DNA of 64,000 bases from Ensifer sp. IC4062 (GTDB lineage Bacteria > Pseudomonadota > Alphaproteobacteria > Rhizobiales > Rhizobiaceae), in contig NZ_JADYVD010000017.1 in assembly GCF_020193575.1 (NCBI RefSeq), positions 1 to 64,000 of the forward strand, in the 5' to 3' direction. Position numbers and translations under genes: made by a program. The notes beneath the pieces are model-generated. The model was given only the letters and a program-made list of their open reading frames with translations. It searched no databases and was not told the origin of the DNA. Of the stretch, positions 6,665 to 14,939 are shown piece after piece; position 1 is the first letter of the stretch, and each line of letters starts with the position of its first letter.

Positions 6665-7915
6665 CTACCATCGTTCGCGTCTCCGCGACGTTGGGCGGCC
6701 CCCGTGACGCACCCGCCGCACCCAGCGCTCCACCTCTTTGGCCCGGATCAGGCTCCGCTCGTAGCGGTGATTGGCGCCCGTGGCGGCGCGTTCGAGTTCC
6801 TTAAGGAGTTGTGCAATCTGGTCCAGCCGCTTGCGTGCATGAGCCGTTTTCCGCGCCGCTGCCTCCCGGCGCTGCTTGTCCTCCTGGGCGGCCTTCCAGC
6901 GGTTGAACCGGAAAACGGGTCCCTTGATCGCGCCTTCGGCTGTGAAGGTGACACGCCGCTGCCAATGGTCGAGCTTGCGGTTCATGCGGTCGAAACGGCG
7001 ATTGATGGTCACGAGGTCACGCTTGAGCTGCACGTTGTTTCCGGCGACGATCTGCTCCAGCCACGATAGCCGCGAGCCATGGTCGAAGGAGGGGTAGTTG
7101 CGCTGACGACGCTGGGCCGGAGCCACAGCCTCGCGCTTTCGATGCGCATTGACCTCACGTACCCGACTGACCGGAACTCGGCCGCCACGCACGATCTGGC
7201 GCGCTTTCGGGCCGACGTGGATTTCGGGTGTCCGGCTGAGTTCCATTGCCCGTGCCTTGTCATGGCGTGCCAAGGCTTCTTCCCGTTGGGCTGCCAATGT
7301 GCGGTGATCGATCCTCGTGCGCTTTCCGGCCCGTTCGAGCGCGAGGTTGCACGCGCTCGCCCATTCGGATCGCCACACGTTCAGCAATTCCTTGCTGTTC
7401 CATTCGCGGGTCTTGACGGGATCAAGCCCTTTCGCGGTCGCACGGCGCAAGGTCAGCATGACATGCGCATGGAAGTTCTTCTCGCTCTGGCCGTGGTCGG
7501 GCAGGGGGTCATGCAAGGCAAAATCCGCGACCATGCCGCGCCGGACGAAATGCGTCTCGAGGAAGGTTCTTACCAGATCGAGACGATCGTCCTGGCTCAG
7601 TTCATGAGGCAACGCCATGTTGAACTCGCGCGCCAATTGGGCATCCTTGCGGACCTCCATGGCCTCGACCGTGTTCCAGAGGGTTTCCCGATCGGTGAGC
7701 CATGGTGCGCTTCCGGGAGGAGCTATGATCTCCGAATGGGCAACCCCGCCGCGACGGCTGTAGTCGTGAACTTCGCTGTTGGCGCGATCGACCAAGCGTT
7801 CCCCGGCGCGATAGGCGGCGGCTGCCACCGCCTTGGAACCGGGCCGATACGAGCCGTCTGGATTTCGTTTCGGTTTGCGTCCCAGTATCTGCCCGGAAAA
7901 GTGATAGATAGCCAC
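6665..7915 (-). CDS. MobA/MobL-family relaxase
   Basis: A DNA-nicking relaxase for conjugative mobilisation. The N-terminal domain starts AIYHFSGQILGRK and carries AVAAAAYRAGERL, the DYSRRGGVAHSEI motif and the metal-binding HxH in SEKNFHAHVMLTLR. These are the features of the MobA/MobL (MOBQ-type) group. The C-terminal third is basic and helical. A GTG at 7915-7913, 2 bases after the TraG stop, gives 416 aa and matches the usual family N-terminus; an ATG at 7969 inside traG is possible. It should cut at an oriT on this island and pass DNA to the coupling protein encoded immediately upstream. Confidence 0.88.
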   Translation of the reverse strand: MAIYHFSGQILGRKPKRNPDGSYRPGSKAVAAAAYRAGERLVDRANSEVHDYSRRGGVAHSEIIAPPGSAPWLTDRETLWNTVEAMEVRKDAQLAREFNMALPHELSQDDRLDLVRTFLETHFVRRGMVADFALHDPLPDHGQSEKNFHAHVMLTLRRATAKGLDPVKTREWNSKELLNVWRSEWASACNLALERAGKRTRIDHRTLAAQREEALARHDKARAMELSRTPEIHVGPKARQIVRGGRVPVSRVREVNAHRKREAVAPAQRRQRNYPSFDHGSRLSWLEQIVAGNNVQLKRDLVTINRRFDRMNRKLDHWQRRVTFTAEGAIKGPVFRFNRWKAAQEDKQRREAAARKTAHARKRLDQIAQLLKELERAATGANHRYERSLIRAKEVERWVRRVRHGGRPTSRRRERW

Positions 7916-7917
7916 GG

Positions 7918-9435
7918 TCAGCCCCGGAAGCGCTGCCGCTTGGGGGTTGCTCCCCGCCAGTTGTCCCATTGGCCGCGCCAGCGCCGCACCTTGCGATAGT
8001 CGAGGCGGCGGCCGAGGATGGAATACGGCACGTTGCGAAACTTGACGATGGTGCGGGTAAGGGGGAGGCGTTGGACCTCGGCGGCATCCAGCAGCCAGTA
8101 CCCGCTTTCCGACTGGCCTTTCTGGTGGTTGCCGCTATCCCACAGTTCTCCCGAGTGGCTGACGCCCGACGAACTGGACAGCGTGGTCATATTGCCGAGC
8201 ATATTGGCGACATATGTCGCCGTGTGATTGTCGTTGACCCCGAAAAACACGCGTGCGGACGCATTGGCGAGGAACGCTTCGGCGCCCCGGCCATAGACCT
8301 CGTAAATCTGCGGAAGGTTCTGCCAGATCAGGACCGGCGTGCAGAAGGCACGCAGCAGCCCGGATTGCCGTTCGAGCGGATCGAGGCGGCCAAGCACCGC
8401 GACCTCGTCAAGGAGGAGCACGACCTTGCGTTCCGGCGGGGCCACCTTGGCCCGGGTGAGCGTTTTCAGCGTGCACCCGACCATGACCCGCAGCCAGCGT
8501 TCGTAAACGGTTAGAACGTCCTCATCGACGCACAGGAAGAGCGTGGAGGTTTCCGTCGTCAGTTCCGTCAGATCGAAGGTGGAGGATGACGACAGGACGC
8601 CTGCGGGGGAGCCTGCCGACCAGGGTTCGGTTGCCTTCTGGAGATTGGACAGGATGGATTTGAACTCGGCTGAAAAGCCTCCGCCCGGTTCGAGCGCGGC
8701 GGTGAGAAAACCGGCGGCGATTTCGCGTGCCGCGAGCGATGGGGAGTTGTCGGCGATGTCTTCCAGCGTGGCCAGAAAAACCTGCGGGGTGCCCACCGAC
8801 AGGCGGCGGACGGCGGCAAGGGTACGGCTGGCTGAAGGCTCATGCAGCGTGTGCAGGATGAGCACCTTGAGCATCGAGGCGGCCTTGTCGTCCCAGTGCG
8901 CTTCGCGGGCATCCGGCTTGATCATCAGTGACGCCAGCGCGGCTGCGTCGTCCGCTTCGTTCGGCGTGCCGATACGAATGATCTCGATCGGATTGTATCG
9001 GTCGGAATGCTCAAGGTCGGTGGGGTTGAGCATCCGCACCTTGCCGAAGTCTGATCGGCGGCGGCGTGTGATTTCGTAGTTTTCGCCTTTGGGATCGGTG
9101 ACGACCATCGACCCGCGATAGGTCAGCAGGGACGGGATCACCACGCCAAGACCCTTGCCGGAGCCCATGGAGGCAAACACCATCACCATGCCGTCCGAGG
9201 AAAAGCGCAGAAGGCGCCGGAAGGCACCACGGCCGAGAATGACCCCTTCGCCCGTGATTGCGCCGCGTCGCAGTTGCTCCCAGCGCGTGGCCCAACGGGA
9301 TGAGCCGTGCGTGCCGCCCTTGCGGCGGCGTTTGCGGCTGAAACGGAATATCAGCCGTACCATCCACCAGCAGGCTTTCAGCAGAAACGTTAAAATCCAG
9401 TAGGTGGATTTGAGTAAGAGTACCAGCAAATCCAT
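7918..9435 (-). CDS. traG: type IV coupling protein (VirD4/TraG family)
   Basis: A 505-aa inner-membrane ATPase that links the relaxosome to a type IV secretion channel. Hydrophobic residues 3-30 form the membrane anchor. Walker A is MGSGKGLG (90-97), followed by the family strings TDPKGENYEIT and LNPTDLEHSDRYNPI. Walker B is KVVLLLDEVAVLG, and the C-terminal motif SARVFFGVNDNHTATYVA is present. No VirB/Trb channel genes occur on the island, so transfer would need a helper element. It is the second-to-last major gene of a leftward operon leading into the relaxase. Confidence 0.92.
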   Translation of the reverse strand: MDLLVLLLKSTYWILTFLLKACWWMVRLIFRFSRKRRRKGGTHGSSRWATRWEQLRRGAITGEGVILGRGAFRRLLRFSSDGMVMVFASMGSGKGLGVVIPSLLTYRGSMVVTDPKGENYEITRRRRSDFGKVRMLNPTDLEHSDRYNPIEIIRIGTPNEADDAAALASLMIKPDAREAHWDDKAASMLKVLILHTLHEPSASRTLAAVRRLSVGTPQVFLATLEDIADNSPSLAAREIAAGFLTAALEPGGGFSAEFKSILSNLQKATEPWSAGSPAGVLSSSSTFDLTELTTETSTLFLCVDEDVLTVYERWLRVMVGCTLKTLTRAKVAPPERKVVLLLDEVAVLGRLDPLERQSGLLRAFCTPVLIWQNLPQIYEVYGRGAEAFLANASARVFFGVNDNHTATYVANMLGNMTTLSSSSGVSHSGELWDSGNHQKGQSESGYWLLDAAEVQRLPLTRTIVKFRNVPYSILGRRLDYRKVRRWRGQWDNWRGATPKRQRFRG

Positions 9436-9526
9436 GGCGTTAACCTGTCACACGGTGAACGCCACGGACAAACCACGTTGCCTGCCTAATCGGCACGAAA
9501 CGGCAAATAGTCGCCTTGGCGTTCAC
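9434..9526. repeat. 10-bp inverted repeats upstream of the coupling-protein gene
   Basis: GTGAACGCCA at 9455-9464 is the exact reverse complement of TGGCGTTCAC at 9517-9526. A third near-copy, TGGCGTTAAC, is at 9434-9443 at the coupling-protein start. They could form a 50-base-loop stem or be binding sites for a regulator. Confidence 0.5.
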
Positions 9527-9557
9527 TTTTTACGGGAGGTGTTTTGTCAGATATCAG

Positions 9558-9770
9558 TTAGCGACGCCGGGGATTGCCCCGGCGGCGCTCGAATGACACG
9601 CGCCGGGATGGCGCGCGTCGTTTGGATTTACGGGTGCACCGTGCGTACAGGTCCGCGATGATGCGGGCGATGGCACGGCCGAGTGCTGAGAGAACCGCGA
9701 CCAGGATTTGCAGGTAGAGGTTCAGCAGTCGCTCGATCACCCGGAGAAAGAATCCGAGCAGTTGGTTCAT
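9558..9770 (-). CDS. small basic amphipathic protein, mobilisation operon
   Basis: A 70-aa protein. Residues 1-45 are a hydrophobic or amphipathic helix (LLGFFLRVIERLLNLYLQILVAVLS) and the last 25 residues are strongly basic (RKSKRRAPSRR, RRRGNPRRR). The start is 3 bases after the stop of the upstream gene. I recognise no family. The membrane-associated helix plus basic tail would allow DNA or membrane contact, but this is only a description of composition. Confidence 0.55.
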   Translation of the reverse strand: MNQLLGFFLRVIERLLNLYLQILVAVLSALGRAIARIIADLYARCTRKSKRRAPSRRVSFERRRGNPRRR

Positions 9771-9773
9771 TGG

Positions 9774-10142
9774 TCAGTCGTCAATCGGACCGAGGTTCTT
9801 AGGCTCGAAAGTTTTTGGGCAGACCGTCCAGTGATACCGAACGCCGGTATCTTGATCCTCGACTACACCAACCGTGGTGCCGTCAGTCAGTTTGTCCCAC
9901 TCAATCAGCTCAGCGCAGATACCCTTGAGATCGCTGTTTTCAATAGCGCGTTCGAGGATGCGTTCCACCGCCCTAAAGGAGAGGGGCTTCGGTGCCTTGG
10001 TCGCGACCTTGGGCTCCGGTGGCAGGATTTCGATGACAGCGGGCTGGCGCGGAGCCGTTCCCGATGTTGTGTCATGCGATGCCTTAGCGGCATGAGTCGT
10101 CGGCTTCGGGGCGCTGCCCGAGCTGGTAGTGCGAATTGCCAT
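9774..10142 (-). CDS. protein of unknown function, mobilisation operon
   Basis: A 122-aa protein. A Ser/Thr/Pro-rich flexible N-terminal half (1-50) is followed by a compact domain: SFRAVERILERAIENSDLKGICAELIEWDKLTDGT, then strands VGVVEDQDTGVRYHWTVCP. No family is recognised. It lies in the leftward operon between the 107-aa gene and the 70-aa gene and may be a relaxosome accessory. Confidence 0.6.
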   Translation of the reverse strand: MAIRTTSSGSAPKPTTHAAKASHDTTSGTAPRQPAVIEILPPEPKVATKAPKPLSFRAVERILERAIENSDLKGICAELIEWDKLTDGTTVGVVEDQDTGVRYHWTVCPKTFEPKNLGPIDD

Positions 10143-10194
10143 GATGAATCTCCGGATTGGTCGGGAAGGGCGGGCTGGTGCCCCGCCGTGTTCG

Positions 10195-10518
10195 TTAGCT
10201 GACGCGACCGATCGCGAAGGGCTGGCGGGTTTTTCGGCTGATGACCCACAACCAGTTTTCCCCGTTCAGGGGATTGCGGAAGACATAGCCGAGCGTGCCC
10301 TCCCTGCTGCGCTGATAGCGGATGAACACACCGTCCGCTTCCTTTCGATGGAAGCCGTTGGAGCTGGTGTAGTAGCAGCGATGCCGCCCGAAGAGTTGAT
10401 GAACTTCCGGGTCGGAAATCCAGAGCGGTGCGGATCCGATTTCTGTTGTGCCGGAGATATCTCGCGTCGGTAGGGCAGAAAGGTGGGCAATTTGCGGGGA
10501 TAAATTCGGATGTCTCAT
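10195..10518 (-). CDS. protein of unknown function, first gene of the leftward mobilisation operon
   Basis: A 107-aa protein. ATG complementary to 10516-10518 is chosen because GAGGACAC precedes it; the in-frame upstream ATG lacks a ribosome site. It is a mixed alpha/beta sequence with many Arg and Trp (RCYYTSSNGFHRKEADGVFIRYQRS, NPLNGENWLWVISRKTRQPFAI). No domain is recognised. It heads the operon running to the relaxase, and the regulatory block 10,600-10,834 lies upstream. Confidence 0.6.
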   Translation of the reverse strand: MRHPNLSPQIAHLSALPTRDISGTTEIGSAPLWISDPEVHQLFGRHRCYYTSSNGFHRKEADGVFIRYQRSREGTLGYVFRNPLNGENWLWVISRKTRQPFAIGRVS

Positions 10519-10628
10519 GTTTGTGTCCTCTTGGTGGTTCGGATTGCTTCTGTCGTGCGAAGCCCCTTCATCCTTCAAGAAAACACTGTAAAATCAAATA
10601 AATGACGATCCTACCGCCGGTACGAAAG

Positions 10629-10671
10629 TATCCCACGGCCGGTAGGATTGAGTCCTACCGGCCGTGGGATA
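10629..10671. repeat. perfect 19-bp inverted repeat, candidate oriT or operator
   Basis: The left arm TATCCCACGGCCGGTAGGA (10629-10647) and right arm (10653-10671) are exact reverse complements around the 5-base loop TTGAG. A degenerate third half-site, ATCCTACCGCCGGTA, lies just left of it (about 10610-10624). It sits about 110 bases upstream of the first mobilisation gene in the divergent region. Long imperfect or perfect inverted repeats next to mob genes are typical of oriT; a dimeric operator is the alternative. No T-run follows, so it is unlikely to be a terminator. Confidence 0.6.
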
Positions 10672-10803
10672 TAAGAATGGCAAGGTCCCGAAGAGCCAAA
10701 GGACACAAAAACTCCTTGGGACCATTGCCACGAGAGGGCGAACCTCTCTGCTGCGCTAGCACGACCAGGCGCAGGTTGGTGAAACGTGATGAGATGATGT
10801 CTA

Positions 10804-10828
10804 AATAGGATAATAATCCTATCTGTCA
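10804..10828 (-). promoter_or_regulatory. probable leftward promoter with operator palindrome in the spacer
   Basis: Read on the minus strand, TTGACA (complement of about 10823-10828) is followed by the palindrome TAGGAT-TATT-ATCCTA and then a TATTTAGA-like -10. The palindrome (10806-10821) lies between the promoter elements and immediately upstream of the RHH-domain gene. I infer repression of the mobilisation operon, and possibly autoregulation, by that protein. Confidence 0.45.
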
Positions 10829-10849
10829 AGTATTTTGGGGGAAATCGAT

Positions 10850-11713
10850 TTGGTTGAAGCATCGGAATCAAACAAATCTGTGAAATTTAGCGTATCAATA
10901 CCTGAGAAACTGAATGTAGTTCTCGAAAAGCATGTTTTAGAAAGCAAGAGCGACAAATCTCCTATAATAGCGAAAGCAATAGCCGAATATCTCCAGAGAA
11001 CAGAAGAAGACGAGGTTGCACGGTTGAAAGCGACCGCTGCGGCAGAGCACCTGTATGATAGTCGTTTCCTATTCGATGAACGACAGGGCTGGATTGAATC
11101 GCGGCTAGACACGCTAGATGAGAATGTCAGCTACATATCCCGCGTTCTCGAAACTCTGTTCCGTGTTCGCCGGACCCCGGTTAAGCCTGATATTCCGACG
11201 GGCGGGGATTTTAGGGAAATGCTCTCGGAGGCTATCGGCGCATACATCAAGGATGAAACTTTGCTGACGCCGGACATAAAGGGTAGGAGCGCACTCGAAC
11301 GCGCGGCTGAAAATCAGGCTTACGACAATGCGTTTAAAGAGGCGGAAGATTTGTTGAAATCCATGCCGTTCATGAGTGACCCCCGTTTTTACGTTGGCCT
11401 CACGATGGGTGGTCCGGCAGTCTATGACCGGGAATTCAAAGCTACTGATCCGGGTGCGGTATACTCTGTGACGGGTGATTTCCCTGTGGCATCGGTTAAA
11501 GTCGATCACGGGGAGATGACCGTTTCCTATCCGGCCATTCGTCCCCATTTTGAGCTGAATTCCGCAGACCAACGAGAACATGCATGGGTCAGCGGACCGC
11601 AGGCCGTAGCGCAGATCGTGCCCGTCATCGTGGCGGACTACCTTGCCTTCCGCCAGCGTGACGGCTCGATTCCCAAGAATCCTTTTTACGAAAGAAAAGA
11701 AGAGGCCGACTAA
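10850..11713 (+). CDS. RHH-domain protein, probable regulator of the mobilisation genes
   Basis: About 287 aa. The N-terminus KSVKFSVSIPEKLNVVLEKHVLESKSDKSPIIAKAIAEYLQ is a CopG/Arc-type ribbon-helix-helix. A short helical linker and an unrecognised C-terminal domain (about 90-287) follow. No ATG fits. TTG 10850 has GGGGGAA upstream and is preferred; TTG 10835 is an alternative. Base composition is visibly more AT-rich than the mobilisation genes, suggesting separate origin. The upstream palindromes make transcriptional control of the divergent operon likely. Confidence 0.7.
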   Translation: MVEASESNKSVKFSVSIPEKLNVVLEKHVLESKSDKSPIIAKAIAEYLQRTEEDEVARLKATAAAEHLYDSRFLFDERQGWIESRLDTLDENVSYISRVLETLFRVRRTPVKPDIPTGGDFREMLSEAIGAYIKDETLLTPDIKGRSALERAAENQAYDNAFKEAEDLLKSMPFMSDPRFYVGLTMGGPAVYDREFKATDPGAVYSVTGDFPVASVKVDHGEMTVSYPAIRPHFELNSADQREHAWVSGPQAVAQIVPVIVADYLAFRQRDGSIPKNPFYERKEEAD

Positions 11714-11972
11714 CTGGAACACCGGGCAATCCGGCCAAGGTTTCCCTCCGCTTCCCCATGTCGATGCTTCGGCCCTGAAACCGCGCCGCGTGTCGCAGTT
11801 TCCCGCTACGCGGCCGGGCCTCCCGCATAGCCCTGTGGCCCCGCGCGTCGGTGACACCATGCAGGGCGACTGGTTTGCCCTGCGGGCCCGGTCAGGCCAT
11901 GTTGACCTGACCTAAACAAGTCTGGGCCGCCCCGCAGGCGTCAACCCCGGCCTGCCTCGGCATTTGCGGCGA
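11714..11972 (+). other. intergenic stretch with two hairpins
   Basis: This lies between the convergent RHH gene and the secreted-protein gene. Two stem-loops are visible, GCAGGGC...GCCCTGC (about 11861-11883) and GGTCAGG...CCTGACC (about 11889-11911). They may act as a bidirectional terminator, although no T-run follows. No supported gene. Confidence 0.4.
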
Positions 11973-12494
11973 TTATTCCGGTAACGCTTTCGGTTCCTTG
12001 AGTAAGGCCCGGGAGTAGGGGTCGTTTTCAGCCATATCATCGGCCAGTTTGTACAACCGGGCGGCTTCTTCCGGGGTGAGCGGGCCTTGCGAGGGAGGCG
12101 TCATGCGTCCGCAGATGGTCACATGCGCCGGAGAGCCGTGCAGATAGGTGGGCGTGAAGGTGATAGACTGTGCGCCGCCTTTCGCCAAGGGACCGAACCA
12201 GAATACAGGTCCGGGCTGGTGGTATTCCGGCGCGTTCATCGCCGGAATCCGCTCTTCCTGTCCGGCCGGCACCGTCCCGCCTCTACCGTCTAGCGTTTCC
12301 ATGAGGATGCCGACGTAGGCTCCCGCCCGGAACTGGCCGGTAAATTCCACGGCCTTGCCCGTGTAGCTGAAGCAGCCGGTTTCCGGGTTGAGCTTGAACG
12401 GCTTCTGTAAGACTGGCGGGCGGGATTCGGCATGGGCAGCGGCGGGAAGTGTTGCCGTCAGGATGCCAAGCATCGAATGAAGGACCATCCTCAC
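11973..12494 (-). CDS. secreted protein of unknown function
   Basis: A 173-aa protein with a Sec signal peptide (MRMVLHSMLGILTATLPAAAHA, cleavage after AHA, about residue 22). The mature part has strand-rich segments (GCFSYTGKAVEFTGQF, GAQSITFTPTYLHGSPAHVTICG), two cysteines and a C-terminal helix (LTPEEAARLYKLADDMAEND). The gene follows the 139-aa secreted protein gene by 12 bases in a leftward operon. No family is recognised. Confidence 0.65.
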   Translation of the reverse strand: MRMVLHSMLGILTATLPAAAHAESRPPVLQKPFKLNPETGCFSYTGKAVEFTGQFRAGAYVGILMETLDGRGGTVPAGQEERIPAMNAPEYHQPGPVFWFGPLAKGGAQSITFTPTYLHGSPAHVTICGRMTPPSQGPLTPEEAARLYKLADDMAENDPYSRALLKEPKALPE

Positions 12495-12506
12495 GGCGCG
12501 CTCCTC

Positions 12507-12926
12507 TTACTGAGGCAGGACAAGGTGGACGAACGGACCCTTAAAGCCCTGCTTCTCCATGGCAGCCTTTATCGCTTTCGCCTCGGCGGCTGTGCAGCCA
12601 CAGAACACAACGTCGGCTTGCTCGACAGAGGGATAATCTTGAGTGAGGAGGTTATCCCCCTGGTTAAAGCCCGCGTAAGCTATCGAATCTCCGCCATTTT
12701 TTCTGATCACAGCATACACTTCGTCAACTGCGCCTTGCCCTTTGGGCGTCTTGTTGTTCATTAGATAAGCCTTTTTGGCCGGATACTTGGCATAAATATC
12801 CTGCGCATAGGCTTCTACCTTCCGCTGCAAGATAGCGCGGTCAGCATCCTCGTTGGCGGCGCTGGGACCGGTGGTAATGGCGGCAAGCGCGAGCGCGGCA
12901 GCATAATGGGCAAGCTTGAACTTCAT
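12507..12926 (-). CDS. secreted small protein of unknown function
   Basis: A 139-aa protein with signal peptide (residues 1-24, ending PSAANE). The mature protein is alpha/beta with Lys-rich helices and the CGC motif in ADVVFCGCTAAEAKAIKAAM, a vicinal Cys-Gly-Cys that could bind metal or form a disulfide. It is part of a leftward three-gene group with 11973-12494 and 12960-13301. No family is recognised. Confidence 0.65.
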   Translation of the reverse strand: MKFKLAHYAAALALAAITTGPSAANEDADRAILQRKVEAYAQDIYAKYPAKKAYLMNNKTPKGQGAVDEVYAVIRKNGGDSIAYAGFNQGDNLLTQDYPSVEQADVVFCGCTAAEAKAIKAAMEKQGFKGPFVHLVLPQ

Positions 12927-12959
12927 GGGAAATCTCCGGTGGTGGGGAGCGGAAGGGGT

Positions 12960-13301
12960 TCAGGCGTTTTCAGGGGCTTCGATGGTGACTGTGCGGACTT
13001 TGTTCTTGTTGCCGAACAGCAGGATAATCAGCGCAATCCAGCCGACGACGGGAATGAACAGCAGCAGGATGAAGAGAAGCCAGTTGAAGGGAATTTTCTT
13101 GGTGAGGACGACGATGTGTCCCCGGTCCATGACGGTCTGGTAGCCGAGGGCGGCGTACTTCTGGACGTTGCCGAACAGTTCGGCTTTGCTGTTGACCTTC
13201 ACATGCTCTTGGTTCGAGCCTTTGCCCTTTGAAGCCAGGACGATGATGACGGCGAAAATGGCGAGGATAATCAGCCAGTGATAGATAGAGAAACTTCCCA
13301 T
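12960..13301 (-). CDS. small membrane protein of unknown function
   Basis: A 113-aa protein starting MGSFSIYHWLIILAIFAVIIV. There is a first membrane helix at about 6-24, a soluble central segment (about 25-75, EHVKVNSKAELFGNVQKYAALGYQTVMDRGHIVVLTKK), and a second hydrophobic block (about 77-98) followed by a basic tail. The start complementary to 13299-13301 is preferred, with AGAGG upstream. It is the first gene of the leftward envelope group. Confidence 0.65.
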   Translation of the reverse strand: MGSFSIYHWLIILAIFAVIIVLASKGKGSNQEHVKVNSKAELFGNVQKYAALGYQTVMDRGHIVVLTKKIPFNWLLFILLLFIPVVGWIALIILLFGNKNKVRTVTIEAPENA

Positions 13302-13832
13302 TGCAGAACCTCTGTTGGAAGGACGAAGGCCCGTATCCGTGGCCATGCCGGACGTGGGGCCGTTGCCGCTGAAGATCAGATGCGGGTGAGCTGCGAGGCG
13401 TACTCGTGACTGGCTATGTGCGATGCCGATGGGAAAGGGAACCGGCGGTACCCGGCAAAACGGCGCGAATATTCTTGGTGATGATGTGCATGAAAGCTAT
13501 GACCCCTTGATGTGAGCAGGGGCGGAATCGTGCCGTGGCAGAACGGCAGAAACCGCCGTCCGGCCTCTGCCTTTGGCACTTTCTGGTTATCAAAATTTAC
13601 GATTTTTGACGGTCATCCGGCCAGGGTGGGCCGCTTCAGCATCAGTTGTGGTGATTCAAGTATTTAGCTATCTTGATGAACAAGAAAAATCGTCCGAAAA
13701 TGTGAATACACCCTACTTGCAAAAGTCGTGATTTATGAATGTTTGCAGAAGAAGGTAAAATAGAAGTAGTGCAAGGCGTTATGCAATGTTGATGCTTGTT
13801 GTTGCCACGAGACTAGGTGGCGAGGGGCGGCC
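13302..13832. other. gene-free, partly AT-rich region upstream of the recombinase
   Basis: About 530 bases. One short leftward frame (13376-13579) has no ribosome site and no recognisable product, so I leave it out. From 13,580 on the DNA is AT-rich and could hold promoters for the divergent genes or the res/inversion site of the recombinase, but I found no clear inverted crossover site by eye. Confidence 0.35.
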
Positions 13833-14381
13833 ATGATTTACGGCTATGCCCGCGTCTCCACCGAAGCACAGGATCTTGCCTATCAGCTTGATAGACTGCG
13901 GAGGGCTGGCTGCGAGCAGATCTTCCAGGAGAAGCGTAGCGGCAAGAATACGGATGGACGGCCCCAGCTGGCGCGGGTCCTTGCTTGTCTCAAGCCCGGT
14001 GACATACTGTTGGCAACTGTAACCGACCGCGTTGCACGCGATCCGTTCGATATGGTTCTTATCCTCCGGCAGGTGGTCAAAGCGGGTGCGCGGCTTCAGC
14101 TCCTGGACGAGCCGTTTATTGACTCGACTTTCGATTTCGCCGACCTGGTCGCGTATTGTTATGGCTGGGCCGCCCGCCTGCATCGGCTGAAAATCCTCGA
14201 AAACACTGCCAATGGCCGCGCGATGGCCAAGGCCCGGGGCGTGAAGTTCGGCCGCAAACCAAAGCTAGGACCACGCGAACGGGTAAAGGTTGCGGAGCGG
14301 CGGGCCAACGGCGAACCATGCGCCCAAATAGCGCAAGCGTTCGGAGTCAGCGAGAGCACGATTTTGCGTGTGTTGTCTTAA
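13833..14381 (+). CDS. serine recombinase (resolvase/invertase family)
   Basis: A 182-aa small serine recombinase. The N-terminal catalytic domain begins MIYGYARVSTEAQDLAYQ with the nucleophile Ser in RVST, then the conserved Arg/Ser region (RSGKNTDGRPQL) and ATVTDRVARDPFDMV. The long E helix follows, and the C-terminal helix-turn-helix is AKARGVKFGRKPKLGPRERVKVAERR...IAQAFGVSESTILRVL. Size and order match Tn3-type resolvases and Hin-type invertases. No transposase gene is nearby, so it may resolve or invert island DNA or be left from a lost transposon. Confidence 0.88.
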   Translation: MIYGYARVSTEAQDLAYQLDRLRRAGCEQIFQEKRSGKNTDGRPQLARVLACLKPGDILLATVTDRVARDPFDMVLILRQVVKAGARLQLLDEPFIDSTFDFADLVAYCYGWAARLHRLKILENTANGRAMAKARGVKFGRKPKLGPRERVKVAERRANGEPCAQIAQAFGVSESTILRVLS

Positions 14382-14433
14382 AATACCGCTGGAATGATTA
14401 TTGATGGGATCGTTCTGCGGTCAAGATTATTTC

Positions 14434-14742
14434 CTACCGGTAACCACCATAGCTTCCATATCCATTTGACGAGCCATTGGAACCACTCCCGCCAAAGGAT
14501 GATCCTCCAGTGTAGTAAGGAGAAGATTCACTATTGCGGTAATAATTCGATCCTGTCTCGCCCGTATAGGGATTTGTATTACCCTTGAAGGAATAGTTGT
14601 CTGTAACCGTATTATTGGCGCTGCTCCGAGTGTATCCATTCACATAAGTGCCATTACTCCGATAATAGCCATTAACATATTGATCAGCAAATGATGCGCT
14701 AGCCATGATGGTTAGTGCGGCTAAAATTATTAGCTTCTTCAT
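14434..14742 (-). CDS. small secreted repeat protein
   Basis: A 102-aa protein with a clear signal peptide (MKKLIILAALTIMASASFA, about residue 19) and GAAAGG upstream of the ATG. The mature part contains a tandem Tyr-Val-Asn-Gly repeat (YVNGYYRSNGTYVNGYTRS) and the string YSFKGNTNPYTGETG, a motif seen in small exported proteins of phages and plasmids. It ends in a Gly/Ser/Tyr-rich tail. Function unknown; envelope location inferred. Confidence 0.7.
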   Translation of the reverse strand: MKKLIILAALTIMASASFADQYVNGYYRSNGTYVNGYTRSSANNTVTDNYSFKGNTNPYTGETGSNYYRNSESSPYYTGGSSFGGSGSNGSSNGYGSYGGYR

Positions 14743-14939
14743 TAGTTTACCTTTCTTTGTAAAAGAGACGGTATACCAACGAAGCCGAGCGTCAATCCTT
14801 ATTGATTATAAGTTATATAGAATATTCTAGATATAGTAGGTGACATCGTTACTCTACTTTCTATAGTGGTTGACCTGCATTATGTTTAGACTTTTTCTAT
14901 TTCCATGTCCGACAATGGAACGTTAGCCACAATCCAACC

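Noticed and set aside
13376-13579. Short leftward frame before the recombinase
   Set aside because: No ribosome site, Arg/His/Ser-rich random-looking translation.
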